A stretch of DNA of 64,000 bases from Microbacteriaceae bacterium (GCA_004297935.1 SCRE01000014.1:1-64000); one strand, 5' to 3'. Positions 35,561-44,818 are shown, counted from the stretch's first letter. Numbers and translations are program-made. The notes: generated from the letters alone by a model not told the origin.

Positions 35561-37831
35561 TCACTGCCACGCCGGGGCGATGTAGCGCTGCCACAGCCAC
35601 GCGGAGACGCTGATCGCAGCGAAGCTGAGCAGCCCGATGGTGATCGCGAGCGCACCGGCCTCGTGCGAGGCGAGATCCTGGATCGGCACCAGGATGGCGA
35701 ACAGCAGCGTGTCGACCGCGATCGCGATGAGCAGCCAAATGCCTTTCGACCAGCGCAGGAGCGCCCGCCCGGGGAGTGAGCCGAGTGGCACAAGCAGGAT
35801 GCCCGCCGATCCGATCGCCACCAGCACGGTCGCATTCACGAACTCGGAGACGAACGCGGTCAGCGCGGTGTCGGCCGTCGGCAGCAGATCCAGCAGGAGC
35901 CAGCCGAGAGCAGCCAGAGCGGCCAGCGAGCCGATCTGCAGCGCGGCCAGCTTGCCCCGAACGGCTGTGGAGCCCCCGACCACCGTGACGGCCACGATCA
36001 CGCCGTAGAGCAGTGTCGGCTGCAATTGGAGAACCCGGCTGGTGGCGGATGCTGCGGCCACCAGCACGAGCGTGTACGGGGCGAATGCCGCTGTCGTGCT
36101 TGCTCCCGCGACGCGTCGGCTGGCGAGCAGTGGTACACCGGCGGCGACCGATCCGACGATACCCAGCGACAGGAACACGGCGGAGACGACACGGAAGTAT
36201 GCGCCCGCCGTCGTGATCGGTCCAGCGAAGGTGATCAGTGCGGTCGCGATGAACGCCGCGGCGGCCACAGTCACCCACGGTGTCGGCGTGCGCAACTCCG
36301 GGACCCGGTCGTATTCGTTCCGGCTCCGGTTGCGGCCGAACAGGCGCAGCGACCGGATGGATGCTGTCCTGCCGGCATCCGCCCGGACACCGGCAACCGC
36401 GACGGCGAGCAGCCGCGCGGGAATCACCAGCAAGGCAAGGGCGATCAGCGCCAGCAGCGCAGCGGGAAGCCACATCGTGAGCGTGTCGATCTCCGACACG
36501 GAGCGAACGGCGGCGGTGAACGGTGTCCTGACCAGCGGGACCGACTCTGGTGGGATCGCAGCAGGCGGCGCCGCTTTCGGCGCAGGCGGACTACCGGGTG
36601 AGGGAACGGTGGTCCATGGCGCAGACGGCAACCCGGCAGAGCCACCGGGCGCAGCCAGCGAGGTCGGCGGTGCGGACGGCGTCGCAGAGTTGGGGGACAG
36701 TAGCGGTGACGACGAGGCGGATGCCGATGATTCGGTCACGCGCAAGCTCACCGCAACGCTGGCCGCGCTCGTGTTGCCTGCGGCGTCCTGCTGGAGGGCG
36801 GAGACCGTGTATGTGCCAGGCGCCAGGCCGACGCCGACGCAACTCCACACCCCTGCTGTGACCGGCGACGAACACAACTGCTGCGAGCCCGCCGGTGTCG
36901 ACGCCCAGACCGTCACCTGGGCGCCGTCCGCCCCGACGCCGGAATAGACGGTCTTCGACCCAGTCGCAATCGCGGAGCCGGTCTGCGGCGACGTCAGGGT
37001 GGGTGCGGCCGGTGCGGTCGCATCGAAGATCAGCGGCAGGGGTGCGCTGCTGTCCGATTCCCGGTTCCCGAATGCGGCCGGCCCGCGTTGAGTGGCGCTG
37101 ACCGAATAGCGACCGTCCGCGAGTTTCGGATCGAGCACGCACGCCCAGTTGCCGCTTCCGTCGGCCGTGAAGCTGCAGCTGGCGCCTGAGGCCTGTGCAC
37201 CCGTGGCCTGTGTGCCGCTCGCCCGCACGGTCACGAGGGCGCCCGGGAAGGCGGTTCCGTGAACGAGGCCGTTGCTGACCACGGTGCCGCCGCTTGCGTG
37301 GATGCTCGGCGGACCCAGCACCGTGACGGTCGTCGTCGAGGTCAACGTGGCGTCGCCGGTCACAACGGCGCGAAGGGGCAGGGCAGACCCATTCGGCAAT
37401 GCGAGATCGGGGCAACTCCAGTGCGCGTCGCCGGTTGCGGCGACGATGCACGCCGGGTCACCGCCGGTGTCGCCGACGAAGAGCTGGATCTCGTCTCCGG
37501 GCGATCGCGTGCCGGACACCGTCGCCCGACCTGAACCGATGAACGTGCCGGCTGCCGGCGAGTCGACCGTTGGCGCCGCACCGACGGCAATCGCGTCGGT
37601 TGTACCGTTCCCGCCCGTGCCGCCGGTGCCGTCTGCCGACATCGACGACATCGCCGCCGTTGGTGCCGCCGCGGGCGTTGCTGGCGGTGTTGCCGCGGTG
37701 GGCGATCCGTCCGCGTGCGCCGCGGGCGCGGGCGCCAGCGTGAGCGCGACTGCGGCCAGCCCGGCGACCATCAGGGCTCCGGCGATTGCCCCGGCCGCCC
37801 GAGTCAGCCGAGTGCGCCGAAACTCCCCCAC
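35561..37831 (-). CDS. Secreted/anchored protein with Ig-like repeats and a polytopic C-terminus
   Basis: A 756-residue protein that I cannot assign a function. Residues 1-40 form a signal peptide (RRTRLTR, hydrophobic run, cleavage after AHA). Residues about 70-360 hold three bacterial Ig-like repeats, each with a Cys pair and a GTYTVSALQQDAAGN- or DGRYSVSATQ-type end. A Pro/Ser/Ala-rich linker of about 80 residues follows. The last 270 residues contain six to seven membrane helices. The GTG start was chosen for the signal peptide; a TATAGT -10 box lies 13 bases upstream. Divergent from the TetR operon across the large palindrome. Confidence 0.75.
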   Translation of the reverse strand: MGEFRRTRLTRAAGAIAGALMVAGLAAVALTLAPAPAAHADGSPTAATPPATPAAAPTAAMSSMSADGTGGTGGNGTTDAIAVGAAPTVDSPAAGTFIGSGRATVSGTRSPGDEIQLFVGDTGGDPACIVAATGDAHWSCPDLALPNGSALPLRAVVTGDATLTSTTTVTVLGPPSIHASGGTVVSNGLVHGTAFPGALVTVRASGTQATGAQASGASCSFTADGSGNWACVLDPKLADGRYSVSATQRGPAAFGNRESDSSAPLPLIFDATAPAAPTLTSPQTGSAIATGSKTVYSGVGADGAQVTVWASTPAGSQQLCSSPVTAGVWSCVGVGLAPGTYTVSALQQDAAGNTSAASVAVSLRVTESSASASSSPLLSPNSATPSAPPTSLAAPGGSAGLPSAPWTTVPSPGSPPAPKAAPPAAIPPESVPLVRTPFTAAVRSVSEIDTLTMWLPAALLALIALALLVIPARLLAVAVAGVRADAGRTASIRSLRLFGRNRSRNEYDRVPELRTPTPWVTVAAAAFIATALITFAGPITTAGAYFRVVSAVFLSLGIVGSVAAGVPLLASRRVAGASTTAAFAPYTLVLVAAASATSRVLQLQPTLLYGVIVAVTVVGGSTAVRGKLAALQIGSLAALAALGWLLLDLLPTADTALTAFVSEFVNATVLVAIGSAGILLVPLGSLPGRALLRWSKGIWLLIAIAVDTLLFAILVPIQDLASHEAGALAITIGLLSFAAISVSAWLWQRYIAPAWQ

Positions 37832-37902
37832 TGAAGACCTGTGCACTATACCGACTATTCCACGTGGCAATCCGACAGATGTCAAACCGAACGCGCTCAA
37901 TG

Positions 37903-37952
37903 GTGCAATACTGGATGACTGGGTCAAATGACCCAGTCATCCAGTATTGCAC
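37903..37952. promoter_or_regulatory. 50-base perfect palindrome between the Ig-like protein gene and the TetR gene
   Basis: Two exactly complementary 24-base arms (37903-37926 and 37929-37952) flank the two-base centre AA. Arms begin GTGCAATACTGG and end GACTGGGTCA. Position in the divergent intergenic region, 46 bases before the TetR start, makes it the likely operator of that regulator, but it is much longer than the 16-30 bases usual for TetR sites and could extrude as a cruciform. Confidence 0.75.
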
Positions 37953-37998
37953 GTCCGCTCCCCGCATCACACACGCTCAACGTCGAGCAGGAGGTCCC

Positions 37999-38676
37999 AT
38001 GCCGCGCATTCCCGCGCACGAGCGTCGAACCGCGCTCGTGCGCGCCGCACTGCGCGTGGTCGCCGACCGCGGCGTGTCGGGTGCGACAACGCGTGCGATC
38101 GTTGCCGAAGCCGGGATGTCGCTGGCCAGCTTCCACTACGCGTTCACCTCGCGCGACGAACTGATGGGCGAACTGATCAACTGGGCCGTCGCGCAGGAAG
38201 AGCGCACGATAGCATCCGCGCTCGCCCCGACGCCTGTTCCCGTGTCGATGCGCGACGCGATCCGGGCTGGACTCGAAGAGTACCTCATCGGCGTTCGGCA
38301 GGATCCGCAGCGCGAGAAGGCGATGCTCGAACTGACGCAGTACGCTCTGCGCTCGCCGGGCATGGAAGAACTGGCCCGGCGACAATATCGGCGCTATTAC
38401 GCCCTCGCCGAGTCTGCACTGCACGTCGCGGCGGAGAAGAGCGGCTGGCGCTGGACGCGCCCGCTCTCCGAGGTCGCCACGGCACTCATCGCGCTCACGG
38501 ACGGGCTCACGATGTCCTGGCTGGTCAACCGCGACGACGAGGCCGCTGGAGCGTTGATGGACTTTGCGGCGGATGCGCTGGCTCGCCTCGCCGCCGCGCC
38601 CGCGGCATCCGTGTCCCCGCGTCCTGTGGACGCTGCCCCGACTACTCGCCACGCCGAGCCGATGAGGTCCCGATGA
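37999..38676 (+). CDS. TetR-family transcriptional regulator
   Basis: A 225-residue regulator. N-terminal helix-turn-helix at about residues 20-52 (GVSGATTRAIVAEAGMSLAS, FHYAFTSRDEL) and an all-helical ligand domain. The last 25 residues are Pro/Ala-rich. CAGGAGG precedes the ATG; longer versions of the frame would translate the palindrome and were rejected. It overlaps the MFS gene by ATGA, so it is the first gene of its own operon, a pattern of autoregulated transporter operons. Confidence 0.9.
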   Translation: MPRIPAHERRTALVRAALRVVADRGVSGATTRAIVAEAGMSLASFHYAFTSRDELMGELINWAVAQEERTIASALAPTPVPVSMRDAIRAGLEEYLIGVRQDPQREKAMLELTQYALRSPGMEELARRQYRRYYALAESALHVAAEKSGWRWTRPLSEVATALIALTDGLTMSWLVNRDDEAAGALMDFAADALARLAAAPAASVSPRPVDAAPTTRHAEPMRSR

Positions 38677-39932
38677 GTACGACAGCAGCCCGAGCCGCCC
38701 TGTTCGCTGAGCCCACCCGCCGCGTCGGCGGGCGCTGGATCGCCTTCTTCGCGATGGCGTGGCTGGGCATCTGGATGGCGCAACTCACGCCGATCCAACT
38801 GCTCCTGCCGGCGCAGATCCAAGCACAGTTGAACACGGCGGATTGGGTGCAGAACGTCGTGGCGTTCGGCATCATCTCCGGCATCTCCGGGCTGTGCGCA
38901 GTCGTCGCATTCCCACTCACGGGCGCGCTGTCGGACCGCACGACGAGCAGGTTCGGCCGGCGTCGGCCATGGATCGTGATCGGTGCGCTCGGCTTCGCGC
39001 TCTCGCTGCTGATCCTCGGCGCGCAGACCACGATGGTGGGCATCGGTGTGTTCTGGTGTCTGGCGCTGATCGGATTCTGCGTTCTGACGGCGGCGCTCAC
39101 CGCGACCATCAGCGACCAGGTGCCGGTCGACCAGCGCGGCTATGTGTCCGGTTGGCTGAGCGCACCGCAGGCGATCGGCACGATCCTCGGGCTGGTGCTG
39201 GTGATGACCCTGTTCACCGGAACTTTCTTGGGCTATGCGGCGATGGCCGCGCTGCTTCTGCTGCTCGTGCTGCCGTTCCTGTTCCTTCCAGATGCCGCCC
39301 TCTCGCGCGACCTGCGCACCGCGATGTCGATGCGTGGCATCCTGGAGAGCCTGTGGATCAGCCCGCGCGCGTATTCGGACTTCGGTTGGACGCTGCTGAG
39401 CCGGATCCTGGTCAACTTCGGCAACGCATTCGGCACCACCCTGCTGCTCTATTTCCTCGAGTTCGGGCTGAATGACAAACAGGCGGAAAACGACCTGATC
39501 CTGCTGACGCTCATCTATATGGTGTTCGTGATCGTCGCGGCACTCGGCTTCGGCAAACTCTCCGACCGACTCGGCAGGCGCAAGTCGTTCGTGTTCGTCG
39601 CATCGACACTGCAGGCGATCGCCGCACTGCTGCTCGCCTTCGTGCCACAGCTGGCGGTCGCCATGGTCGCGGCGGGCATCCTCGGCCTCGGCTACGGCTG
39701 CTTCCTCGCCGTCGACCAAGCGCTGGCGACGCAGGTGCTGCCCGATCCGGCTGCGCGCGGCAAAGACCTCGGCATCATGAACATCGCGACGGCGGTGCCG
39801 CAGGCCCTCGCACCGCTCCTGGGCGCGCTCGTCGTCCTTGCCCTGGATGGATTCCAAGGACTGTTCGTCATGGCCGGAGTGTTCGCCTTCGCCGGTGCGC
39901 TCGCCGTGTCTCGGGTGAAAGCAGTGCGCTGA
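38673..39932 (+). CDS. Major facilitator superfamily transporter
   Basis: A 419-residue transporter with about 12 helices in two halves. The loop after helix 2 reads GALSDRTTSRFGRRRPWI, the MFS motif A, and the second half carries GKLSDRLGRRKSF. Such a motif with RFGRRRPWI is frequent in the GPH-like/sugar and drug exporters. The substrate is unknown; the two following enzymes suggest either a polar amino acid-like or a lactone/sugar acid compound. One base overlap with the next gene. Confidence 0.88.
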   Translation: MSTTAARAALFAEPTRRVGGRWIAFFAMAWLGIWMAQLTPIQLLLPAQIQAQLNTADWVQNVVAFGIISGISGLCAVVAFPLTGALSDRTTSRFGRRRPWIVIGALGFALSLLILGAQTTMVGIGVFWCLALIGFCVLTAALTATISDQVPVDQRGYVSGWLSAPQAIGTILGLVLVMTLFTGTFLGYAAMAALLLLLVLPFLFLPDAALSRDLRTAMSMRGILESLWISPRAYSDFGWTLLSRILVNFGNAFGTTLLLYFLEFGLNDKQAENDLILLTLIYMVFVIVAALGFGKLSDRLGRRKSFVFVASTLQAIAALLLAFVPQLAVAMVAAGILGLGYGCFLAVDQALATQVLPDPAARGKDLGIMNIATAVPQALAPLLGALVVLALDGFQGLFVMAGVFAFAGALAVSRVKAVR

Positions 39933-41185
39933 TGGCCATCGACCTGTCTGCAGCTCCCCGCGCGAGCGCGTGGGAACGGCCGGAGCGCTATTGGCCGAGT
40001 CTGACCGCGGCGACCCGCGAGTCGGATCCGCCGCTCGCGGTGATCGAGCTGGATGCGCTCCGGCACAACACGCACGACATGCTGCGTCGAGCCGCAGGAA
40101 AACGCATCAGGGTCGCCTCGAAGTCGGTGCGTGTTCGTGACGTTCTGGACGCGGTGCTCGCCGTGCCCGGCTACGGGGGAGTGCTGGCTTATACGCTGCC
40201 CGAGGCGCTGTGGCTGGCTGCGGACGGCGAACACAACCCGGCGATCGACGATATCGTCGTCGGGTATCCCACGGCCGACAGGGTTGCGATCCGGCAGCTT
40301 GCCAGCTCACCCCACCTCGCGGCGCGGGTCACCCTGATGGTCGACTCGATCGCGCAGCTGGATCTCATCGATTCGGTGGTCGCGCCCGGCCGGCGCGAGA
40401 CCATTCGGCTCTGTCTGGAGCTGGACTCGTCGTGGAACTCGCGAACACTCGGGCACATCGGCGTGCGGCGATCGCCCGTGCACAGCCCGGCGGACGCGCA
40501 CGACCTCGCCGTACGCATCGTCGCGCGGTCCGGATTCCGGCTCGTGGGAATGATGGGTTACGAAGCGCAGATCGCCGGGCAGGGCGACCGGCCGGTCGGC
40601 AGGCCTGCCTGGGGAGCGACCGTGCGCTGGATGCAGCGCAACTCCGAGAGGGAGCTGCGCGAGCGTCGCGCCGCGGCGGTGGCTGCCGTTCGTTCGCTTG
40701 CGGATCTCGAGTTCGTCAACGGCGGCGGCACCGGCTCCCTCGAATTCACCTCATCCGATGCCTCGGTGACCGAGATCGCCGCCGGCAGCGGCCTGTTCGG
40801 CGGCCATCTGTTCGACAACTACCGCTCGTTCCGGCCCGCACCCGCCGCCGCGTTCGCGCTGTCGGTGGTGCGCAAACCGACCGCAGAGACCGCGACGGTC
40901 CTCGGCGGCGGGTGGATCGCATCCGGCCCTCCCGCTTCCGACCGGATGCCGCAAGTCGTGTGGCCGACCGGGCTCGCGATGGTCGCCCGCGAGATGGCCG
41001 GGGAGGTGCAGAGCCCGCTCACCGGCAGCGCAGCGCAGGCGTTGCGCCCGGGCGACCGGATCTGGTTCCGGCACACGAAGTCGGGCGAGCTCAGCGAACA
41101 CGTCAACGACTTCCAACTCGTGGAGAACGGCACGATTGTCGGGACAGTGCCCAGCTATCGCGGCGAGGGCATGGCGTTCCTGTGA
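39932..41185 (+). CDS. PLP-dependent alanine racemase-like / amino acid deaminase-aldolase family protein
   Basis: A 417-residue fold-type III PLP enzyme. The N-terminal barrel carries VASKSVR with the probable PLP lysine Lys64; NGGGTGSLEF and AAGSGLFGG contribute phosphate binding. The C-terminal domain (from about 280) resembles D-serine dehydratase/D-threonine aldolase, ending near LSEHVNDF (Glu389, His390), where these enzymes bind a metal. The reaction could be deamination or aldol cleavage of a 3-hydroxy amino acid; not established. Neighbours overlap on both sides. Confidence 0.82.
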   Translation: MAIDLSAAPRASAWERPERYWPSLTAATRESDPPLAVIELDALRHNTHDMLRRAAGKRIRVASKSVRVRDVLDAVLAVPGYGGVLAYTLPEALWLAADGEHNPAIDDIVVGYPTADRVAIRQLASSPHLAARVTLMVDSIAQLDLIDSVVAPGRRETIRLCLELDSSWNSRTLGHIGVRRSPVHSPADAHDLAVRIVARSGFRLVGMMGYEAQIAGQGDRPVGRPAWGATVRWMQRNSERELRERRAAAVAAVRSLADLEFVNGGGTGSLEFTSSDASVTEIAAGSGLFGGHLFDNYRSFRPAPAAAFALSVVRKPTAETATVLGGGWIASGPPASDRMPQVVWPTGLAMVAREMAGEVQSPLTGSAAQALRPGDRIWFRHTKSGELSEHVNDFQLVENGTIVGTVPSYRGEGMAFL

Positions 41186-42495
41186 CAGCGTCTGGCGCCT
41201 ATTGGCGGAATTGGGGTCGTACGGAGAGAGCCAAGCCGGTGCGCGTCGAACGGCCGTCGGCCGTCGACGCCGTATGCCGTGCGGTCACCGCCGCCCGCAG
41301 ACAGGGTCTCACCGTCAAACCGGTCGGAGCAGGGCACAGCTTCACCGGCATCGCGCTGGCGCCCGGTGTGCAACTCGATCTCGACGATCTGAGCGGCATC
41401 GTCTCCGTCGACCGCGCGCTCAGCAGGGTCACGCTCGCGGCGGGAACCCGACTGTTCGCGTTGCCTCGTCTGCTCGAGCCGTTCGGCCTCGCCCTGGAGA
41501 ACATGGGCGACATCGACCGGCAGTCGGTCGCAGGGGCCACCTCGACCGGCACCCACGGCACCGGGGGCGGCTTCGGCGGACTTGCCACGCAGATCGTCGC
41601 TCTGACCCTGGTCACGGCCGACGGCGAACTGCTGCGCGTCAGCGAGGCCGAGAACGCAGACCTCTTGCCCGCCGCACGGCTCGGGCTCGGCGCACTCGGC
41701 GTGCTGGTCGACCTGACGATCCAGTGTGTGCCCGCCTTCGTGTTGCACGCGATCGAGCGACCGGAACCGCTCGGCGCGGTCATCGACAGCTATCTGCAAC
41801 GCTGTGCCGAGGAAGACCATTTCGAGTTCTATTGGTTCCCGCACACGGACATGGCGTTGACGAAGACGAACACCCGGCTTCCTGCCGACGCAGAACGGCA
41901 TCCGCTTGGTCGCATCGGCCGCTTCATCGACGATGAGTTCCTGGCGAACGGAGTGTATCGCGGCGTGTGCCTGTTGGGTGCGACGGTGCCGGGGATCATC
42001 CCGCCGTTCAATCGAGCAGCGCGACGGCTGACCGGCAATCGTGAATTCACGGATGCCTCGCCGAGCGTGTTCGTGACCAACCGCACCGTGCGCTTCCGCG
42101 AAATGGAATACGCGCTGCCGCGTGAGGCGGTGCCGCAGGCATTGACCGAGGTTCAGGCGCTGATCGCGTCGCGCGGCTGGCGGATCTCATTCCCCGTCGA
42201 AGTGCGCTCGGCGGCGGCCGATGACAACTGGCTGTCGACGGCCTACGGGCGGGACACCGGCTACATCGCCGTGCACCGCTACTACCGCGAGGACCCGACC
42301 GAGTATTTCCACGCCGTCGAGTCGATCATGGTGGCGTACGACGGCAGGCCGCACTGGGGCAAGCTGCACAACCGCGACGCGCAGTCGCTTCGGGGCGCCT
42401 ATCCCCGGTTCGACGATTTCCTGGCCGTTCGCGACCGCCTCGACCCCGACCGGGTCTTCACGAACCCCTACCTGCGGACGGTGCTCGGCGCGTAG
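41182..42495 (+). CDS. FAD-dependent sugar-lactone oxidase (D-arabinono-1,4-lactone oxidase family)
   Basis: A 437-residue flavoprotein. The PCMH FAD domain includes VKPVGAGHSFTGIAL, with His52 in the position of covalent flavin attachment, and GATSTGTHGTG; the ALO domain ends RPHWGKLHNRDA with the catalytic-region Glu/His-Trp-Gly-Lys. Family members oxidise aldono-lactones or polyols (L-gulonolactone, arabinonolactone, alditols) with oxygen or another acceptor. GTG start overlapping the PLP gene stop. Last gene of the TetR operon. Confidence 0.9.
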   Translation: MTASGAYWRNWGRTERAKPVRVERPSAVDAVCRAVTAARRQGLTVKPVGAGHSFTGIALAPGVQLDLDDLSGIVSVDRALSRVTLAAGTRLFALPRLLEPFGLALENMGDIDRQSVAGATSTGTHGTGGGFGGLATQIVALTLVTADGELLRVSEAENADLLPAARLGLGALGVLVDLTIQCVPAFVLHAIERPEPLGAVIDSYLQRCAEEDHFEFYWFPHTDMALTKTNTRLPADAERHPLGRIGRFIDDEFLANGVYRGVCLLGATVPGIIPPFNRAARRLTGNREFTDASPSVFVTNRTVRFREMEYALPREAVPQALTEVQALIASRGWRISFPVEVRSAAADDNWLSTAYGRDTGYIAVHRYYREDPTEYFHAVESIMVAYDGRPHWGKLHNRDAQSLRGAYPRFDDFLAVRDRLDPDRVFTNPYLRTVLGA

Positions 42496-42596
42496 GCGCA
42501 GGCCTCACGCGTGCGGCCACGCGTCGTGGCGCCCCGAAGACCGGCAGCACTTGTCGGCACCGTCGAGTCGCGGCACACTGAGGATGGGGAGGGGCG

Positions 42597-43241
42597 ATGC
42601 GCGCAGAGTGGGCGATGCCGGACAGCCGGTGGCCGCACGAGATGGTGATCGAGATCGAGAATCACGACCACCGCATCTGTGAGCTGCTCTGGGCACGGGA
42701 CAGCTATCACATCGCACCGGGATCGATCGATGTGCCGCCGGCGATCTACCCGGAACCGGACATGCCTCCGGCGAATCACCCGGCTGGGGCCTTGCGTCGG
42801 GCCTGGGAGCCGCTCTGGCGAGGTCTATGGCAGGAAGCTCTCGGCTGGTATTCGACGAGTGACAGCGACGTGGATCCGGTGATACACGCCCTCGCGGCCG
42901 ACGAGCGCGTCGAGATCGGCCAGTTGCTGCGCGCGGTCGGCCCGCGGTCGTGGTTCGATGCCGTCGGGGAGGACAACTTCGATCAGGTCGCCTTCGCACA
43001 CTGGGAGGAGGAATCGGTCGACCTGTTGGTTCGCGCGCACCCGATCGGTGAGGCGGAAGACAGCGTGCTGAGCGCCCTCATCGCGGCCTGGCGACGCGGG
43101 TTGAGGCGGATCGTCGAGATTCCGACGATTGGCGAGTATACGAGAGAGCTCGGACCGCACACCCTGCTCGTCACCGCGGCGACCCGAAGCGATGCCGTCG
43201 GCTACACTCGCGCGCTGGTCTCGTTCCGCGCGCGCGGCTGA
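42597..43241 (+). CDS. Hypothetical protein
   Basis: A 214-residue, acidic, soluble protein that I do not recognise. It is rich in Trp (ten or so), begins with WPHEMVIEIENHDHRICELLWARDS-like beta strands, and ends with ELGPHTLLVTAATRSD. No signal peptide, membrane helix or catalytic motif is obvious. GGGGAGG precedes the ATG, and codon use resembles its neighbours, so it appears genuine. It follows the TetR operon by about 100 bases and is convergent with an ABC exporter. Confidence 0.7.
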   Translation: MRAEWAMPDSRWPHEMVIEIENHDHRICELLWARDSYHIAPGSIDVPPAIYPEPDMPPANHPAGALRRAWEPLWRGLWQEALGWYSTSDSDVDPVIHALAADERVEIGQLLRAVGPRSWFDAVGEDNFDQVAFAHWEEESVDLLVRAHPIGEAEDSVLSALIAAWRRGLRRIVEIPTIGEYTRELGPHTLLVTAATRSDAVGYTRALVSFRARG

Positions 43242-43286
43242 CGATGACCATCCGTGCCATCGGCTGCCACGCACGGACCCGGGACG

Positions 43287-44021
43287 TCACGGCGTGCGGC
43301 GACGCAACGTGACCGAACCCAGAACGATGGCCCCGACCGAATACGCGCCGATGATCAGCAGTTCGCCGCCGGTATACGCGGCGTCGTGCGTGTTGGCGGC
43401 CACGGCGTTCAACGCGTCGATCGCGTGCGACAGCGGGAGCCAATCGCTGATGATGTGAAGTGCGTCCGGCAATTGCTCGCGTGGCAGGAAGATGCCACCG
43501 AGCAGGATCTGTGGGAACACGATCAGCGGCATGAACTGCACCACCTGGAACTCGGTGCGCGCGAATGCGCTGGCCAGAAGGCCCAGTGTCGTGCCGAGCA
43601 CAGCATCGCTGACGGACACGGCCAGGAGCAGCCAGAGTGACCCCTTGATGGTCAGACCGCAGACCCACACGGCGAAGCCGACGGCCAGCACGCTCTGCAC
43701 CACGGCGAGCAGCCCGAAGGCGAGCGTATAGCCGAGGATCAGGTCGCCCTTGCCCAGCGGCATCGACAGCAGCCGCTCGAGCGTTCCGGTGCGCCGTTCG
43801 CGCAGCGTCGTGATGCTCGTCACGAGGAACATGACGATGAACGGGAACAGGGCCAGCATGGCGGGACCAATGGTGGCGAACACCGGGGTGTCCGTGAAGA
43901 TCCAGGCGATCAGGCCGATCAGCAGGCTCGGCACCAGGACGAGTAAGACAACGGTGCGCGGATCGTGCCTGATCTGATTCAGCACCCGGCCGGCTGTGGC
44001 GAAGGTGCGACCCGCGGTCAT
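43287..44021 (-). CDS. ABC-2 type exporter permease
   Basis: A 244-residue membrane protein with six helices and the ABC-2 pattern: RHDPRTVVLLVLVPSLLIGL, TTLRERRTGTLERLLSMPL, FARTEFQVVQFMPLIVFPQ, LLGGIFLPREQLPD and WLPLSHAIDALN. With the ATPase before it, with which it overlaps by ATGA, it forms an exporter of the daunorubicin-resistance or NodJ type. Substrate unknown. Confidence 0.92.
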   Translation of the reverse strand: MTAGRTFATAGRVLNQIRHDPRTVVLLVLVPSLLIGLIAWIFTDTPVFATIGPAMLALFPFIVMFLVTSITTLRERRTGTLERLLSMPLGKGDLILGYTLAFGLLAVVQSVLAVGFAVWVCGLTIKGSLWLLLAVSVSDAVLGTTLGLLASAFARTEFQVVQFMPLIVFPQILLGGIFLPREQLPDALHIISDWLPLSHAIDALNAVAANTHDAAYTGGELLIIGAYSVGAIVLGSVTLRRRTP

Positions 44022-44818
44022 CGCCCCGACTCCGTGTCGCCGTGCATGATCAACCTCAGGAAGGCCTGTTCGGCGTCGACAGCGCCGGTCGTGGCCAGCA
44101 GCCCGGCTGGCGTGTCGTCGGCGAGGATTTCCCCCCGCCGCATGAGCAGCAGCCGATCGCATCGAGTCGCCTCGTCCATCACGTGGCTCGAGACGAGAAG
44201 GCTCGTGCCGGCATCCGCGAGTCGATGGAAGAGCGACCACAACTCCACCCGAAGCACGGGGTCCAGGCCGACCGTCGGTTCGTCCAGAATGAGCAGTTCT
44301 GGTGCGCCCAGCAGGGCGACCGCCAACGAGGCCCGGCTGCGCTGGCCGCCGGAGAGGTTGCCGACCAGTGACTTCGCGTCGCCACGCAGGTCGGTCTCGT
44401 CGAGCACCCGGTCGACATCGGATGCCGGTGCCCCGGTGATCCGCCGGAAGTACGCCAGATTCTCCCGGATCGTGAGGTCGTCGTATACGCTCACGGCCTG
44501 GGTGACGTAGCCGACCCTGCGACGGAGCGAGGCGGTACCCGCGGCCGAGCCCAGGACGGTGACGCGTCCGGACGCGACTTTTTGAACCCCGACGATGCAG
44601 CGCAGGAGCGTCGTCTTGCCGGAGCCGCTCGGGCCGAGCAGTCCGACGACCAAGCCGCGCGGAACGCTGAGGTTCAGGCCGCGCAGCACGCTGTTCCTGC
44701 CGCGGCGCACGTGCAACTCCCGCACCGAGATGGCCGCGTGATCCGTTGGTGCCGTCGGCGTCGTAGCCGCGTGGGCCGGGGGTTGATGGTGAGCGGATGC
44801 GTCCACGAATCCGAGCAT
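44018..44818 (-). CDS. ABC-2 type exporter ATPase
   Basis: A 266-residue ATPase: Walker A GPSGSGKTT, signature NLSGGQRSR, Walker B LLILDEPTVGLDP and switch His in VSSHVMDEA. About 30 residues before the nucleotide-binding domain are hydrophilic and His/Pro-rich. The ATG chosen lacks a clear ribosome site, so the exact start is uncertain. First gene of a two-gene exporter unit, divergent from lemA. Confidence 0.9.
   Translation of the reverse strand: MLGFVDASAHHQPPAHAATTPTAPTDHAAISVRELHVRRGRNSVLRGLNLSVPRGLVVGLLGPSGSGKTTLLRCIVGVQKVASGRVTVLGSAAGTASLRRRVGYVTQAVSVYDDLTIRENLAYFRRITGAPASDVDRVLDETDLRGDAKSLVGNLSGGQRSRASLAVALLGAPELLILDEPTVGLDPVLRVELWSLFHRLADAGTSLLVSSHVMDEATRCDRLLLMRRGEILADDTPAGLLATTGAVDAEQAFLRLIMHGDTESGR

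Noticed and set aside
37786-37998. Longer TetR protein reading through the palindrome
   Set aside because: The extra residues are translation of the palindrome and intergenic DNA; the ATG at 37999 has AGGAGG and the normal family N-terminus.
35428-42495. tRNA-bounded genomic island
   Set aside because: No integrase, no duplicated tRNA 3' end and no mobility genes were seen between the tRNA and the TetR operon.
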